From Schistocerca nitens (taxonomy: Eukaryota > Arthropoda > Insecta > Orthoptera > Acrididae): DNA of 64,000 bases. Positions within the stretch are counted from its first letter, which is position 1. Every line of letters begins with the position of its first letter. Under the pieces are notes generated by a model. That model searched no databases. It was not told the origin of the DNA and saw only the letters and a program-made list of their open reading frames with translations. Position numbers and translations under genes: made by a program. The stretch covers positions 536,939,102-537,003,101 of the forward strand of contig NC_064616.1 of NCBI RefSeq assembly GCF_023898315.1, read 5' to 3'. This document shows, piece after piece, positions 34,659 to 43,206 of this stretch.

Positions 34659-34767
34659 AGAAGAGCTTAGAACCACATGTGTTTCTCATAGAGCGTGTCA
34701 TAAGATGGGTAGGGAATGGAGCACTAGTTAAAATGCTTGGTTTTCCTGCTACACTAAAACAGATGGA

Positions 34768-34970
34768 GCCGGCCGCGGTGGTCTCGCGGTTCTAGGCGCG
34801 CAGTCCGGAACCGTGCGACTGCTACGGTCGCAGGTTCGAATCCTGCCTCGGGCATGGATGTGTGTGATGTCCTTAGGTTAGTTAGGTTTAAGTAGTTCTA
34901 AGTTCTAGGGGACTAATGACCACAGCAGTTGAGTCCCATAGTGCTCAGAGCCATTTGAACCATTTTTTTT
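34768..34970 (+). mobile_element. SINE (family A, GGTGGTCTCGC subtype), full length
   Basis: Head GCCGGCCGCGGTGGTCTCGC, B-box GGTTCGAATCC, tail ending in T8. The 12-base duplication AAAACAGATGGA lies at 34756-34767 and 34971-34982. The same subtype occurs at 56202-56402. Confidence 0.95.
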
Positions 34971-35039
34971 AAAACAGATGGACTGACGCTGACTAATTGC
35001 TATGTAATCGGGTGCACAGAGCACAACCAGCACAGCAGC

Positions 35040-35858
35040 TTAATATGCGTGTTAAGAGATGCGTTACAGGACGTGGTGGTATTCTCGGCAGACTTCCTGT
35101 CAAATTTCACATTCCAGGGTATACTTACTATGGTCCTGGCGCAAAGCTTCAAAGACGTTCGTCTCGTGGTGATAATCGGTTAACCTGCTTGACGGGGCGT
35201 GTTTGGAACACTACGTTGCATACGAAAAACAAGATCTCCCAGGATACAAGATCTCCCAGGATGTCATGACACAGATCGAATTTTAACTGATAAAGCCAAG
35301 GCAGTACGTGATAGGGATACTGGAATAGGACAGTGCATTGTACAATTTATAGTTGACAAAACCATGTGTGGTGAAATTAAGTTGGGCTTGGATGTGACTT
35401 TCAAGCAAGATATGAATGCTGCACGTCGTGCGCTGAGAAAGAAGAAGACAGCGATCATGAAAAAGTAGCTAGGTCAGGGGTGTTAAAGAAACTGTATTCT
35501 AACGGCGATGTACGTAGCTAAAAGTGCCCTGAAGCATAAAGGACCATTTAAAGCACTTCGGGTTCCTTAGACACCCAGGACAAGAGGTGGAATTATACCC
35601 TTCCCGAATCGTAACCTAGCAGGCTTATCTACGATTGGTTTACTGGCTGATAGTGCTATGGCTATCGGCAGGACAGTGAAGAAATCCCAGGTGCAGCTAG
35701 TGGGAGCAAGTACACATAATCGCATGATGGAAGCAGCAGCCATCGTAACAGGGCCGCTCCTGAAACCATACAAGAAAATACTAGGTCTCTTCATAAATAA
35801 ACAGAAAAGTCTGTTAGTTTCCCAACGGTCAGACAACTTACAAATACAGATCAGCTGA
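35040..35858 (+). pseudogene. PLA2-like minor capsid protein remnant (Polinton-type)
   Basis: The N-terminal frame (34997-35269) carries KFHIPGYTYYGPGAKLQRR, the glycine-rich calcium-loop type motif of the parvovirus/Polinton phospholipase A2-like domain. A frameshift then puts the expected His-Asp helix in another frame, where it reads CLEHYVAYEK, so the catalytic Asp of the HD pair is Tyr. A basic region follows (AARRALRKKKTAIMKK, to 35468). The C-terminal part at about 35570-35858 contains RTRGGIIPFPN, STHNRMMEAAAI and LLKPYKKILGLFINKQ, typical of the tail of this family. In living elements the protein is thought to help particles breach membranes. This copy is dead. Confidence 0.75.
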
Positions 35859-35861
35859 AGG

Positions 35862-36175
35862 TAGTAAAGAAAAAATCCGGCATTCCAAGATTCCGAGGTG
35901 TGTTTATGCGGGATACATTAGCGAAGACTATGGGGAAATCCGGAGAATGAGTAATTGTGGATTTAGATGTTGCTGAAGGACCAGGAATCCACTCAGTGGT
36001 GTATGTTAAGAGAAATACAAATAATGTCTGCCACTTCGACTCATTTGGAGACCAGCAAAAACCAGAAGAGTTACAACGACACTTCACCGACAGAAGACAA
36101 GTGTTCTACAATTTTCATCGTTACTAAACCTTTAATATCTACTTATGTGGGAATCTGCGCATCGTGTTCCTCCTA
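35862..36175 (+). pseudogene. Adenain-like cysteine protease remnant (Polinton-type)
   Basis: Plus-strand pieces read KSGIPRFRGVFMRDTL, then after a TGA (35947-35949) VAEGPGIHSVVYVKRN with the catalytic His, CHFDSFGDQQKPEEL with the acidic residue, and YLCGNLRIV with the expected catalytic Cys (the usual His after CG is Asn). The order His-Asp-Cys and the short length of about 105 codons fit the adenovirus/Ulp1-like maturation proteases of Maverick elements. Stops break it in at least two places. It directly follows the minor capsid gene, the usual neighbour. Confidence 0.75.
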
Positions 36176-36239
36176 ACGTTTACGAAGAAGCAAGGATGCA
36201 AGGAGATGCATTAAGCATCGTCCCGTCAGTCCATGTTCA

Positions 36240-36965
36240 GATGCAATGTCGTATCCTCTGACTTTATAAGACAGATCGTCAGTATGACTTGCGAATTACG
36301 TACTTCCCAGCTTTTGATTTGAGCAATAGGGAGTGGATTATTGCGCTGTTTGGATTGGAGACGTACAACAGCATTCCGAATATCACAAAGGTTAACAATA
36401 AACTTCATCTGGAAATTAATGGTGGTAAAGAAAGTGTGAAATAAAGAACCTGGTACATACAATACTGATGATTTAAATGGGATTGCACTAGAAGCAAAAA
36501 TCAGCGCACCCAAATCTAAAATAAAGACAACGAGTGCAACGATTGACTTTAACCAGAAAGGATCAATAGGACGGCTATTGGGTTTCACAAAATGACCGGT
36601 TTTGAAGAGGGATCCTGGTAAATCCTACAGATCCGACTAGTCAGCGGATACACGAAGCTGTGCGTACAGTCCGTGTCGAGGGTAACATTGCAACACTTTC
36701 TTACCTCAACAACATATCGATTCTCACAATTTACCGATTGTTCCCATCAATGGAAATAGGGTATAAGATCGTGACCCCTATCAACACTGCTTACCTGCCA
36801 GTAACAGTTCAGTTTTGGACTATATGGAGCTGCTTATTGTCGTCCGGGTATAATCAACTTGTCAATTTTCGCGGCGAGGAAATCATTGTATGGCTACAAC
36901 GCTCAGCGCGGCATTTCCCAACGGAAGTTCAAGGTAATAACACGTACAAACTAAGATTTTATTAA
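36240..36965 (+). pseudogene. Structural-type gene remnant of the Polinton-like element
   Basis: Fragments in order read RITYFPAFDLSNREWIIALF, GLETYNSIPNITKVNNKLHL, a middle part with shifted frames, and an open stretch 36660-36965 (VRTVRVEGNIATL, IGYKIVTPINTAYLPV, LVNFRGEEIIVWLQ). The blocks ETYNSIPN and NFRGEEI recur in a protein that accompanies protease and polymerase genes in arthropod and cnidarian Polinton-like elements. Its role is not established to my knowledge; a virion component is an inference from its neighbours. Broken by several stops. Confidence 0.6.
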
Positions 36966-37085
36966 AGTAATGGGTCTGAAGCCACGCTATGACGTCGTTC
37001 CATATAACTAGCACGCTGGAATATGACAGGTATATCCTATTATACGCCAGGAATACTTCTCGCATAACCTTATGCATCAACCACA

Positions 37086-37267
37086 AAAAAATTGGTTCAA
37101 ATGGCTCGGAGCACTATGGGACTCAACATCTATGGTCATCAGTCCCCTAGAACTTAGAACTTCTTAAACCTAACTAACCTAAGGACATCGCACAACACCC
37201 AGCCATCACGAGGCAGAGAAAATCCCTGACCCCACCGGGAATCGAACCCGGAAACCCGGTCGTGGGA
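37086..37267 (-). mobile_element. SINE with alternative tRNA head
   Basis: The tail (GGTTCAAATGGCTCGGAGCA on the plus strand) and the body are those of family A. The head is different: its B-box region reads GGGTTCGATTCCCGGTGGGG on the minus strand instead of the family-A head. The 12-base duplication GCATCAACCACA lies at 37074-37085 and 37268-37279. It inserted between two Polinton-type genes. Confidence 0.9.
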
Positions 37268-37657
37268 GCATCAACCACATTTAACAAGAACGATGAAATT
37301 AGGATTGTCATCGAACGCCTGGACTGTTTAACCCTCCGATACAAGAGTTACATACATCATGAGGGATTATTTCCGAAAAGGGTGGTGCAGCTGAAGGAGC
37401 ATCGAACCTTACACGTAATGCTTTAGCACTCTCGTTTCATTACATACGATATGAACTCAACGAGGATCAACTGTACATGCAATGTAGGCATAACATCAAC
37501 TCTTAAAACGTATGTCTCTGCTAGTCCTTCGGATTTGAGTGATTTAGAAAATGCTGGTAGATTCATTGACGAGCCAGCGGATAGAACAGAATTGTTTATG
37601 GAATACTTTGAGGACATGCGGCAAATTGTTCTTAATGCTAAACAGGAACTTATTCTA

Positions 37658-39079
37658 CACTCCTGGAAATGGAAAAAAGAACACATTGACACCGGTGTGT
37701 CAGACCCACCATACTTGCTCCGGACACTGCGAGAGGGCTGTACAAGCAATGATCACACGCACGGCACAGCGGACACACCAGGAACCGCGGTGTTGGCCGT
37801 CGAATGGCGCTAGCTGCGCAGCATTTGTGCACCGCCGCCGTCAGTGTCAGCCAGTTTGCCGTGGCATACGGAGCTCCATCGCAGTCTTTAACACTGGTAG
37901 CATGCCGCGACAGCGTGGACGTGAACCGTATGTGCAGTTGACGGACTTTGAGCGAGGGCGTATAGTGGGCATGCGGGAGGCCGGGTGGACGTAGCGCCGA
38001 ATTGCTCAACACGTGGGGCGTGAGGTCTCCACAGTACATCGATGTTGTCGCCAGTGGTCGGCGGAAGGTGCACGTGCCCGTCGACCTGGGACCGGACCGC
38101 AGCGACGCACGGATGCACGCCAAGACCGTAGGATCCTACGCAGTGCCGTAGGGGACCGCACCGCCACTTCCCAGCAAATTAGGGACACTGTTGCTCCTGG
38201 GGTATCGGCGAGGACCATTCGCAACCGTCTCCATGAAGCTGGGCTACGGTCCCGCACACCGTTAGGCCGTCTTCCGCTCACGCCCCAGCATCGTGCAGCC
38301 CGCCTCCAGTGGTGTCGCGACAGGTGTGAATGGAGGGACGAATGGAGACGTGTCGTCTTCAGCGATGAGAGTCGCTTCTGCCTTGGTGCCAATGATGGTC
38401 GTATGCGTGTTTGGCGCCGTGCAGGTGAGCGCCACAATCAGGACTGCATACGATCAAGGCACACAGGGCCAACACCCGGCATCATGGTGTGGGGAGCGAT
38501 CTCCTACACTGGCCGTACACCACTGGTGATCGTCGAGGGGACACTGAATAGTGCACGGTACATCCAAACCGTCATCGAACCCATCGTTCTACCATTCCTA
38601 GACCGGCAGGGGAACTTGCTGTTCCAACAGGACAATGCACGTCCGCATGTATCCCGTGCCACCCAACGTGTTCTAGAAGGTGTAAGTCAACTACCCTGGC
38701 CAGCAAGATCTCCGGATCTGTCCCCCATTGAGCATGTTTGGGACTGGATGAAGCGTCGTCTCACGCGGTCTGCACGTCCAGCACGAACGCTGGTCCAACT
38801 GAGGCGCCAGGTGGAAATGGCATGGCAAGCCGTTCCACAGGACTACATCCAGCATCTCTACGATCGTCTCCATGGGAGAATAGCAGCCTGCATTGCTGCG
38901 AAAGGTGGATATACACTGTACTAGTGCCGACATTGTGCATGCTCTGTTGCCTGTGTCTATGTGCCTGTGGTTCTGTCAGTGTGATCATGTGATGTATCTG
39001 ACCCCAGGAATGTGTCAATAAAGTTTCCCCTTCCTGCGACAATGAATTCACGGTGTTCTTATTTCAATTTCCAGGAGTG
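37658..39079 (+). mobile_element. Tc1-like DNA transposon, copy 2, full length
   Basis: It is 1422 bases, the same length as copy 1 and nearly identical to it. Terminal repeats are CACTCCTGGAAATGG at 37658 and its inverted match ending at 39079. A perfect TA duplication lies at 37656-37657 and 39080-39081. It inserted inside a codon-continuous stretch of the Polinton-type capsid-like gene, and with one TA kept the gene's frame is unchanged across the site. Confidence 0.96.
37902..38924 (+). pseudogene. Tc1-like transposase, one nonsense codon
   Basis: The frame has 340 codons from MPRQRGREPYVQL, with the same helix-turn-helix N-terminus and catalytic blocks as copy 1 (VVFSDESRF, QQDNARPH, SPDLSPIEHVWD). 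A TAG at 37992-37994 replaces the TAC present in copy 1, three codons away from the place where copy 1 has its own stop. Everything after it (303 codons from GTG 38013) is open. Each copy therefore carries one independent nonsense change and is otherwise intact. Confidence 0.93.
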
Positions 39080-39954
39080 TAGTACAGATAGCACCGGATA
39101 AAATTTTACAGATTCACTGAGCTCAAGAGGAGAACGAGACCACCATCAATAAAATATTATGAAAAATGCGACATATCACAGAATCGGATGAGTAGCGTTT
39201 GAAGCTTTTAAAAGTTCTGAATGCCAGTGTATTTCTACCTTTAACTTTCTGTTCATTGGAAGTTTTCCAGTACGCAATGCTACCAACAGAAAGCAGACAG
39301 TCGTGGTGTATTAAAACCATCACTCAGATGGAGATCCCAGGTTCATCATACTTGCGTTTCAGACAAATAGAAGAGGGAAGATAGCAAATTAGTCCACCAA
39401 ATTTGATAATTGCAGGTCACCTAGTGCCTGAGTCTATCTGAACACTGAACTGTACCCATATGATAGTATGCACCCGTAGTGGAATGGAAATCTGTAGTCT
39501 AGCAAATGACATGTATGTGAGGTTGCATGCTTCAGACTGTGAAGGTAAAGTATTTCTACTCAGTTAGCGAAAATTATGGGACCTGGCGCCAGTCACCGTA
39601 ATACTTTGCTCACAACAGAACGAGATAATTAAATCAGGACCTGTAGATGTACGATATTAATCTGAATCTTCGGCATATTTCCTAGAACACGCGGCGTATG
39701 CTCTGGTTCTGCGCGACTGTGTTATTAACCACTGCCCACTCACCGGTGTTGTCCAGCGACCTTAACAATGAACCGGGGTTGAATCATACCCATAGCATAC
39801 CACAATGGTATCTCAAGGTGTGATCATCACTGCAGATGCTCGTTGTGTACACAGAAGATGCCGAAATAATAGAGACATTCTCAGCAAAAATTGTATTACC
39901 AATGTCTTTTAAGGATGTTAATTGTGCTAAAACACAGAAGAATCCATAGTGGTT

Positions 39955-40168
39955 ATCACATTTCTACGAAGGAATTCACTGGGATGATCCTGGGATACCC
40001 TATGAAAATATGGTGAGATCGCTTCGGTTATTCCACCACACGGATACTATCATCTTCGTGAAGGAGAAGGAGAAGATCTCATGACTGCGTCGAATCTTCA
40101 AGTTTGCTGTTATTCAAGATCGTGTATTGTACGGGTGTCCTGTTGATGAAGAAGTGTGAAAATAGTGT
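39955..40168 (+). pseudogene. Short coding remnant, Polinton region
   Basis: In one frame the plus strand reads HFYEGIHWDDPGIPYENMVR, then TIIFVKEKEKIS, a TGA, and IQDRVLYGCPVDEEV. The pattern (HGxxWxxGxxPY, then a VKGxEK-like block, then a CP-containing end) recalls a small nuclease-like or RNase-H-like domain that accompanies arthropod virus-like transposons. I cannot name it with certainty. It lies between the capsid-like gene and the 3' end of the polymerase on the opposite strand. Confidence 0.4.
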
Positions 40169-40269
40169 TTCTGTGTCTGACAATCCATTTTCATAGGCCA
40201 TAGCGTCCATTCCATTCATTTCTAATCAAAATTTCACGTCGTTTCCTCAGATTCTACATTGTTTTGCTG

Positions 40270-41945
40270 AAAATTAATTTATTAATTAAATTATAAAAAT
40301 CTTCCTCGAAGTGAAACCTCACGGAAGTGTCACATTCAAATCAATATAGTCCTTCAACCAGGAGGACAGTTTGAAGGAAATAACCCAAGTGATTCTAACC
40401 AGCTCCATCCCCTAGATGAGGCACTGCTGGAGATTAGGATAGTGAATACTTCATCTCCGCTTATTCCCCAGCGCTGTCATCAGTTTTGCGGTGTTGCCTC
40501 TTCACGGAACTAGTTGCTCTGGGCACAGCGACAAATCGGAAAGCTCATCATGCAGACTAGTAGGGTACGTGACGTCTACCTCCATCACAAACCACACATC
40601 TGACTAAGTCGTCATACCACCCATGATTTTTTCCGCCTAATCCCTGATATTTATCTTCCGACATCCATCGAAACTTCCAAATCTGAACTGATTGTCACAT
40701 AGTGTGCGTGTATAAGTTATTTACATCCAAATACATGATGTATCTCGAATAATGGGATGCGTTGAACCTGTCAAACATCCGTGGATTATTTCCCTTGGCG
40801 TCCCTGTGGACACATTAGCAAAATCCCCCGTGGATCCCTATCTCGAAAAAAAGAAGCATGTTAGCATCAGTCAATAATTCAACACTGCATTTCGCTTTCT
40901 TGAACATTGCGTTCCAAGACAATCAAGGTACCGTGTAATAAAAGGCGGAATCCAGATAATGAGAGGTATGCTTAGACTCCGGAATTTGATGGAAAACGTC
41001 TGCAAGCAAGCGCACGTCTGTGTTCATGTAAAGCAGTTAGAACGCTGCTAAAATGTGGACACTTAAGGCAAACTCGTACTCTGTATCCCTTATGGCATGG
41101 CCTGTAAGGTTGATGGAGAAGCAGTGACGTCGGGCACCCCGGTTTCTTTGGGTTTTGCCACATTGTCCAGAAATTCGTATGAAAAAAAACCCCAAACGTC
41201 CGCTGTGGCCGAGCGGTTCTACTCCCTTCAGTCTGGAACTGCGCCGCTGCAACGGTCGCAGGTTTTAATCCTGCCTCGGGCATGGATGTGATGCTCTCCT
41301 TAGGTTAAGTTAGGTTTAAGTAGTCCTAAGTCTAGGGGAATAATGACCTCAGATATTAAGATCGATAGTGCTTAGAGCCATTTGAACCATTTTTTTTAAA
41401 CTCCTTCGCAATTTGAAACTTTTCCTCATCCGGAAATACAGCATATCTTACCGAGGTAGAATTTCAACGGGTGTCTGGAGTGGCGCCTGCATAAAACGTT
41501 GCGAGTCAAGGAAGTGGAGCGTAATTCTTGGCATAATTCGTTTGGAGAACGAAACATGCTTCTCAACGCTCTCATGTAGGACATCGATCTGATCTTTCTC
41601 CATACCGAAATCTGCCAAGTGGTCAACAAGAAAGCGAGCGTCATACCTGCTTAAATTATGGAAGAAAACGGGCATGTATCTGGGTAACTGGTTTTTCACG
41701 TTACACGTATTGTAAGCTGCGATACGGAACTTCCCACTAAAATAACAGTGGTACATATGAGGAGTTCCCTCTTTTCAATCTAAAGTCAGCCCATAAATAT
41801 GACAGTCAACCGCGTTATTATTCAAATCTTCATTCTCCTTCGGTTGAGTCATGGGAATGTTGCAGCTATAAAGCTTATTAACCACCCACGAGAGATTTTC
41901 AAGCTGAGTTAGAAGCCAAACTGCAGTGTTATCCCCAACATTAGA
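40270..41945 (-). pseudogene. Family-B DNA polymerase remnant (Polinton-type)
   Basis: Read on the minus strand from about 41945 it gives NTAVWLLTQLENLSWVVNKL, a zinc-finger-like CHIYGL stretch followed by YHCYFSGKFRIAAYNTCN, then PVFFHNLSRYDARFLVDHLA (exonuclease-side block) and ISFSKRIMPRITLHFLDSQR to 41448. After a SINE (41199-41398) and decayed sequence it resumes with SRYIMYLDVNNLYTHTMC (motif A, near 40740), VWFVMEVDVTYPTSLHDELS, and SSWLKDYIDLNVTL near 40300. The YxDVNNLY and HNLSxYDAxF blocks are those of protein-primed polymerases of Mavericks and linear plasmids. The C-terminal motif C was not found. Many stops; dead. Confidence 0.8.
41199..41398 (+). mobile_element. SINE (family A), full length, diverged
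   Basis: A-box TGGCCGAGCGGTT, B-box GGTTTTAATCC (mutated), tail GCCATTTGAACC plus T8. It has more differences from the other copies and no clear duplication, so it is an older insertion. It interrupts the polymerase remnant. Confidence 0.9.
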
Positions 41946-42699
41946 TTTTTAACGGTTAAGAGTTGAATAATAGAATGATGAAATTTGATACCTTGCCTCA
42001 TGTGGTACGTGTTTTTCTGAAAAGATGGTGTGTGAGACTGTAGGGACACCTTCACAGTGGGAAGACGGGCATCGCTACTGCCGGTGTGCATTTTGAAAAT
42101 TTATTAATATGTTATTCTTAGCAGGCATAATAATACATACCGGGTGCTAGGAAGCACGGTCTACTTAATGCTTTGCTGATTATTTGTTTGAGGAAAAATA
42201 ATTCAGACACTTTAAGCTAACTTACTTTTTACACTTGTAGTTACTAAGTTGAGAGGAAAGGAGTTGGGACATGTTTTTGGTCCAAACACAGTGATAAATG
42301 CTTATCTCCTCATTTTTTTCATCATAGAATAAGAGCATATTTACATGCATCTTACGCTCACTGTCAAATTTTGAGAAATGCAGGGGACCAACTACTATAT
42401 GCTTGTTCTGCTCATCAGACTAAAGTTTATCCAGGCCATAAACATGCCTGAAATGTAGGTAAACCCTGGAGCTTAACGGGGAACTCGATGCCGACAAAGT
42501 TATACACCCTGGAGATGTTGTAGTATTTTTAGGTTCTGGAATGTACCACGACGCGCATGAAGAACTCAGTAAGTGTAATTTATTTTGCAAGCCAGAACTG
42601 ACCATGGAAATAAGCCTGATCGCTTTTATTTTCGACATTAATACAAGATTTCTAGTCTTCTGTTTCCTTAGGAAGGTTGACATGCCATTTATTGGATTA
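41946..42699. other. No gene identified
   Basis: The part next to 41945 may still be the N-terminal region of the decayed polymerase. A minus-strand frame at 42420-42683 (87 codons) has no motif. Nothing else is supportable. Confidence 0.4.
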
Positions 42700-42831
42700 T
42701 AGACACTATTGGACTTAACATCTCAGGTCATCAGTCCCCTAGAACTTAGAACTACTTAAACCTAACTAACCTAAGGACATCACACACATCCATGCCCGAG
42801 GCAGGATTCGAACCTTCGACCGTAGCGGTCG
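42700..42831 (-). mobile_element. SINE (family A), 5'-truncated
   Basis: It contains the body and B-box (GGTTCGAATCC, minus strand) up to GCGACCGCTACGG; the A-box end is missing. The tail end is also eroded. No duplication is evident. Confidence 0.85.
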
Positions 42832-43166
42832 CCAAGGTTTCTGGGCACTATGGGAAGCAGACATTTCTTGCGTAATATGTTATTTACACTGCCAATCTAT
42901 AGTACTGTAATCAGAGCAGTACATCACGTCTGATGTTTGTGGCAGCGGAAAGCTAGTGCTTCCTGTCACCTCTTACATGCTGAAATACCCACGCAACCGA
43001 CTGCCATCACCTGGCGTTTTGTTCGGAGATTAGCGCGACTTCTTGTCTGTGCGCCTCTCTCCCTACCTGTGTGCATGGTAATACACGAAGCGGATGACGG
43101 TGCAGTAGCCGACAGCTGTTGTGGGCCCAAGCGGGTGTAGTACGGTCTCTAACCCGACCTACGGGG
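42832..43166. other. No gene identified
   Basis: A moderately GC-rich stretch without a recognisable frame or repeat. Confidence 0.4.
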
Positions 43167-43206
43167 CCGGCCTCAGTCACCGTGTGGTTCTAGGCACTGC
43201 AGTCTG
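43167..43206 (+). mobile_element. SINE head fragment
   Basis: GCCGGCCTCAGTCACCGTGT followed by GGTTCTAGGCACTGCAGTCT matches the first 40 bases of the SINE head, then similarity stops. Confidence 0.65.

Larger units (their letters stand above)
37268..39760 (+). pseudogene. Major structural (capsid-like) gene remnant, split by Tc1
   Basis: Before the Tc1 copy the frame reads FNKNDEIRIVIERLDCLTLR and (37451-37657) NVGITSTLKTYVSASPSDLS, then IVLNAKQELIL. After the transposon the same reading frame resumes at 39082 and, past several stops, gives LKVLNASVFLPLTFCSLEVF, SWCIKTITQMEIPGSSYLRF and, in other frames, LWDLAPVTVILCSQQNEIIK and CVINHCPLTGVVQ to about 39760. These blocks belong to a large conserved protein encoded by Polinton-like elements of arthropods. 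Major capsid protein is my inference from size and context. Ignoring Tc1 the gene is about 1.07 kb here, so it is probably partial. Confidence 0.65.
34997..41945. mobile_element. Maverick/Polinton-type virus-like element, decayed
   Basis: A gene set typical of these large self-synthesising DNA transposons, which are related to adinto- and adenovirus-like particles. On the plus strand are a PLA2-like minor capsid protein, an adenain-like cysteine protease and two structural-type genes. On the minus strand is a protein-primed family-B DNA polymerase. All are broken by stops and frameshifts. Later insertions are a SINE (37086-37267), a Tc1 transposon (37658-39079) and a SINE (41199-41398). I did not find the retrovirus-like integrase, packaging ATPase or terminal inverted repeats, so the outer limits are uncertain. 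Confidence 0.8.

Noticed and set aside
37551..37994. 147-codon frame crossing the Tc1 left end as a possible fusion of capsid-like gene and transposon
   Set aside because: The upstream part is not in the capsid-like reading frame and the TIR/UTR translation has no motif; only the last 30 codons (from 37902) are real transposase.
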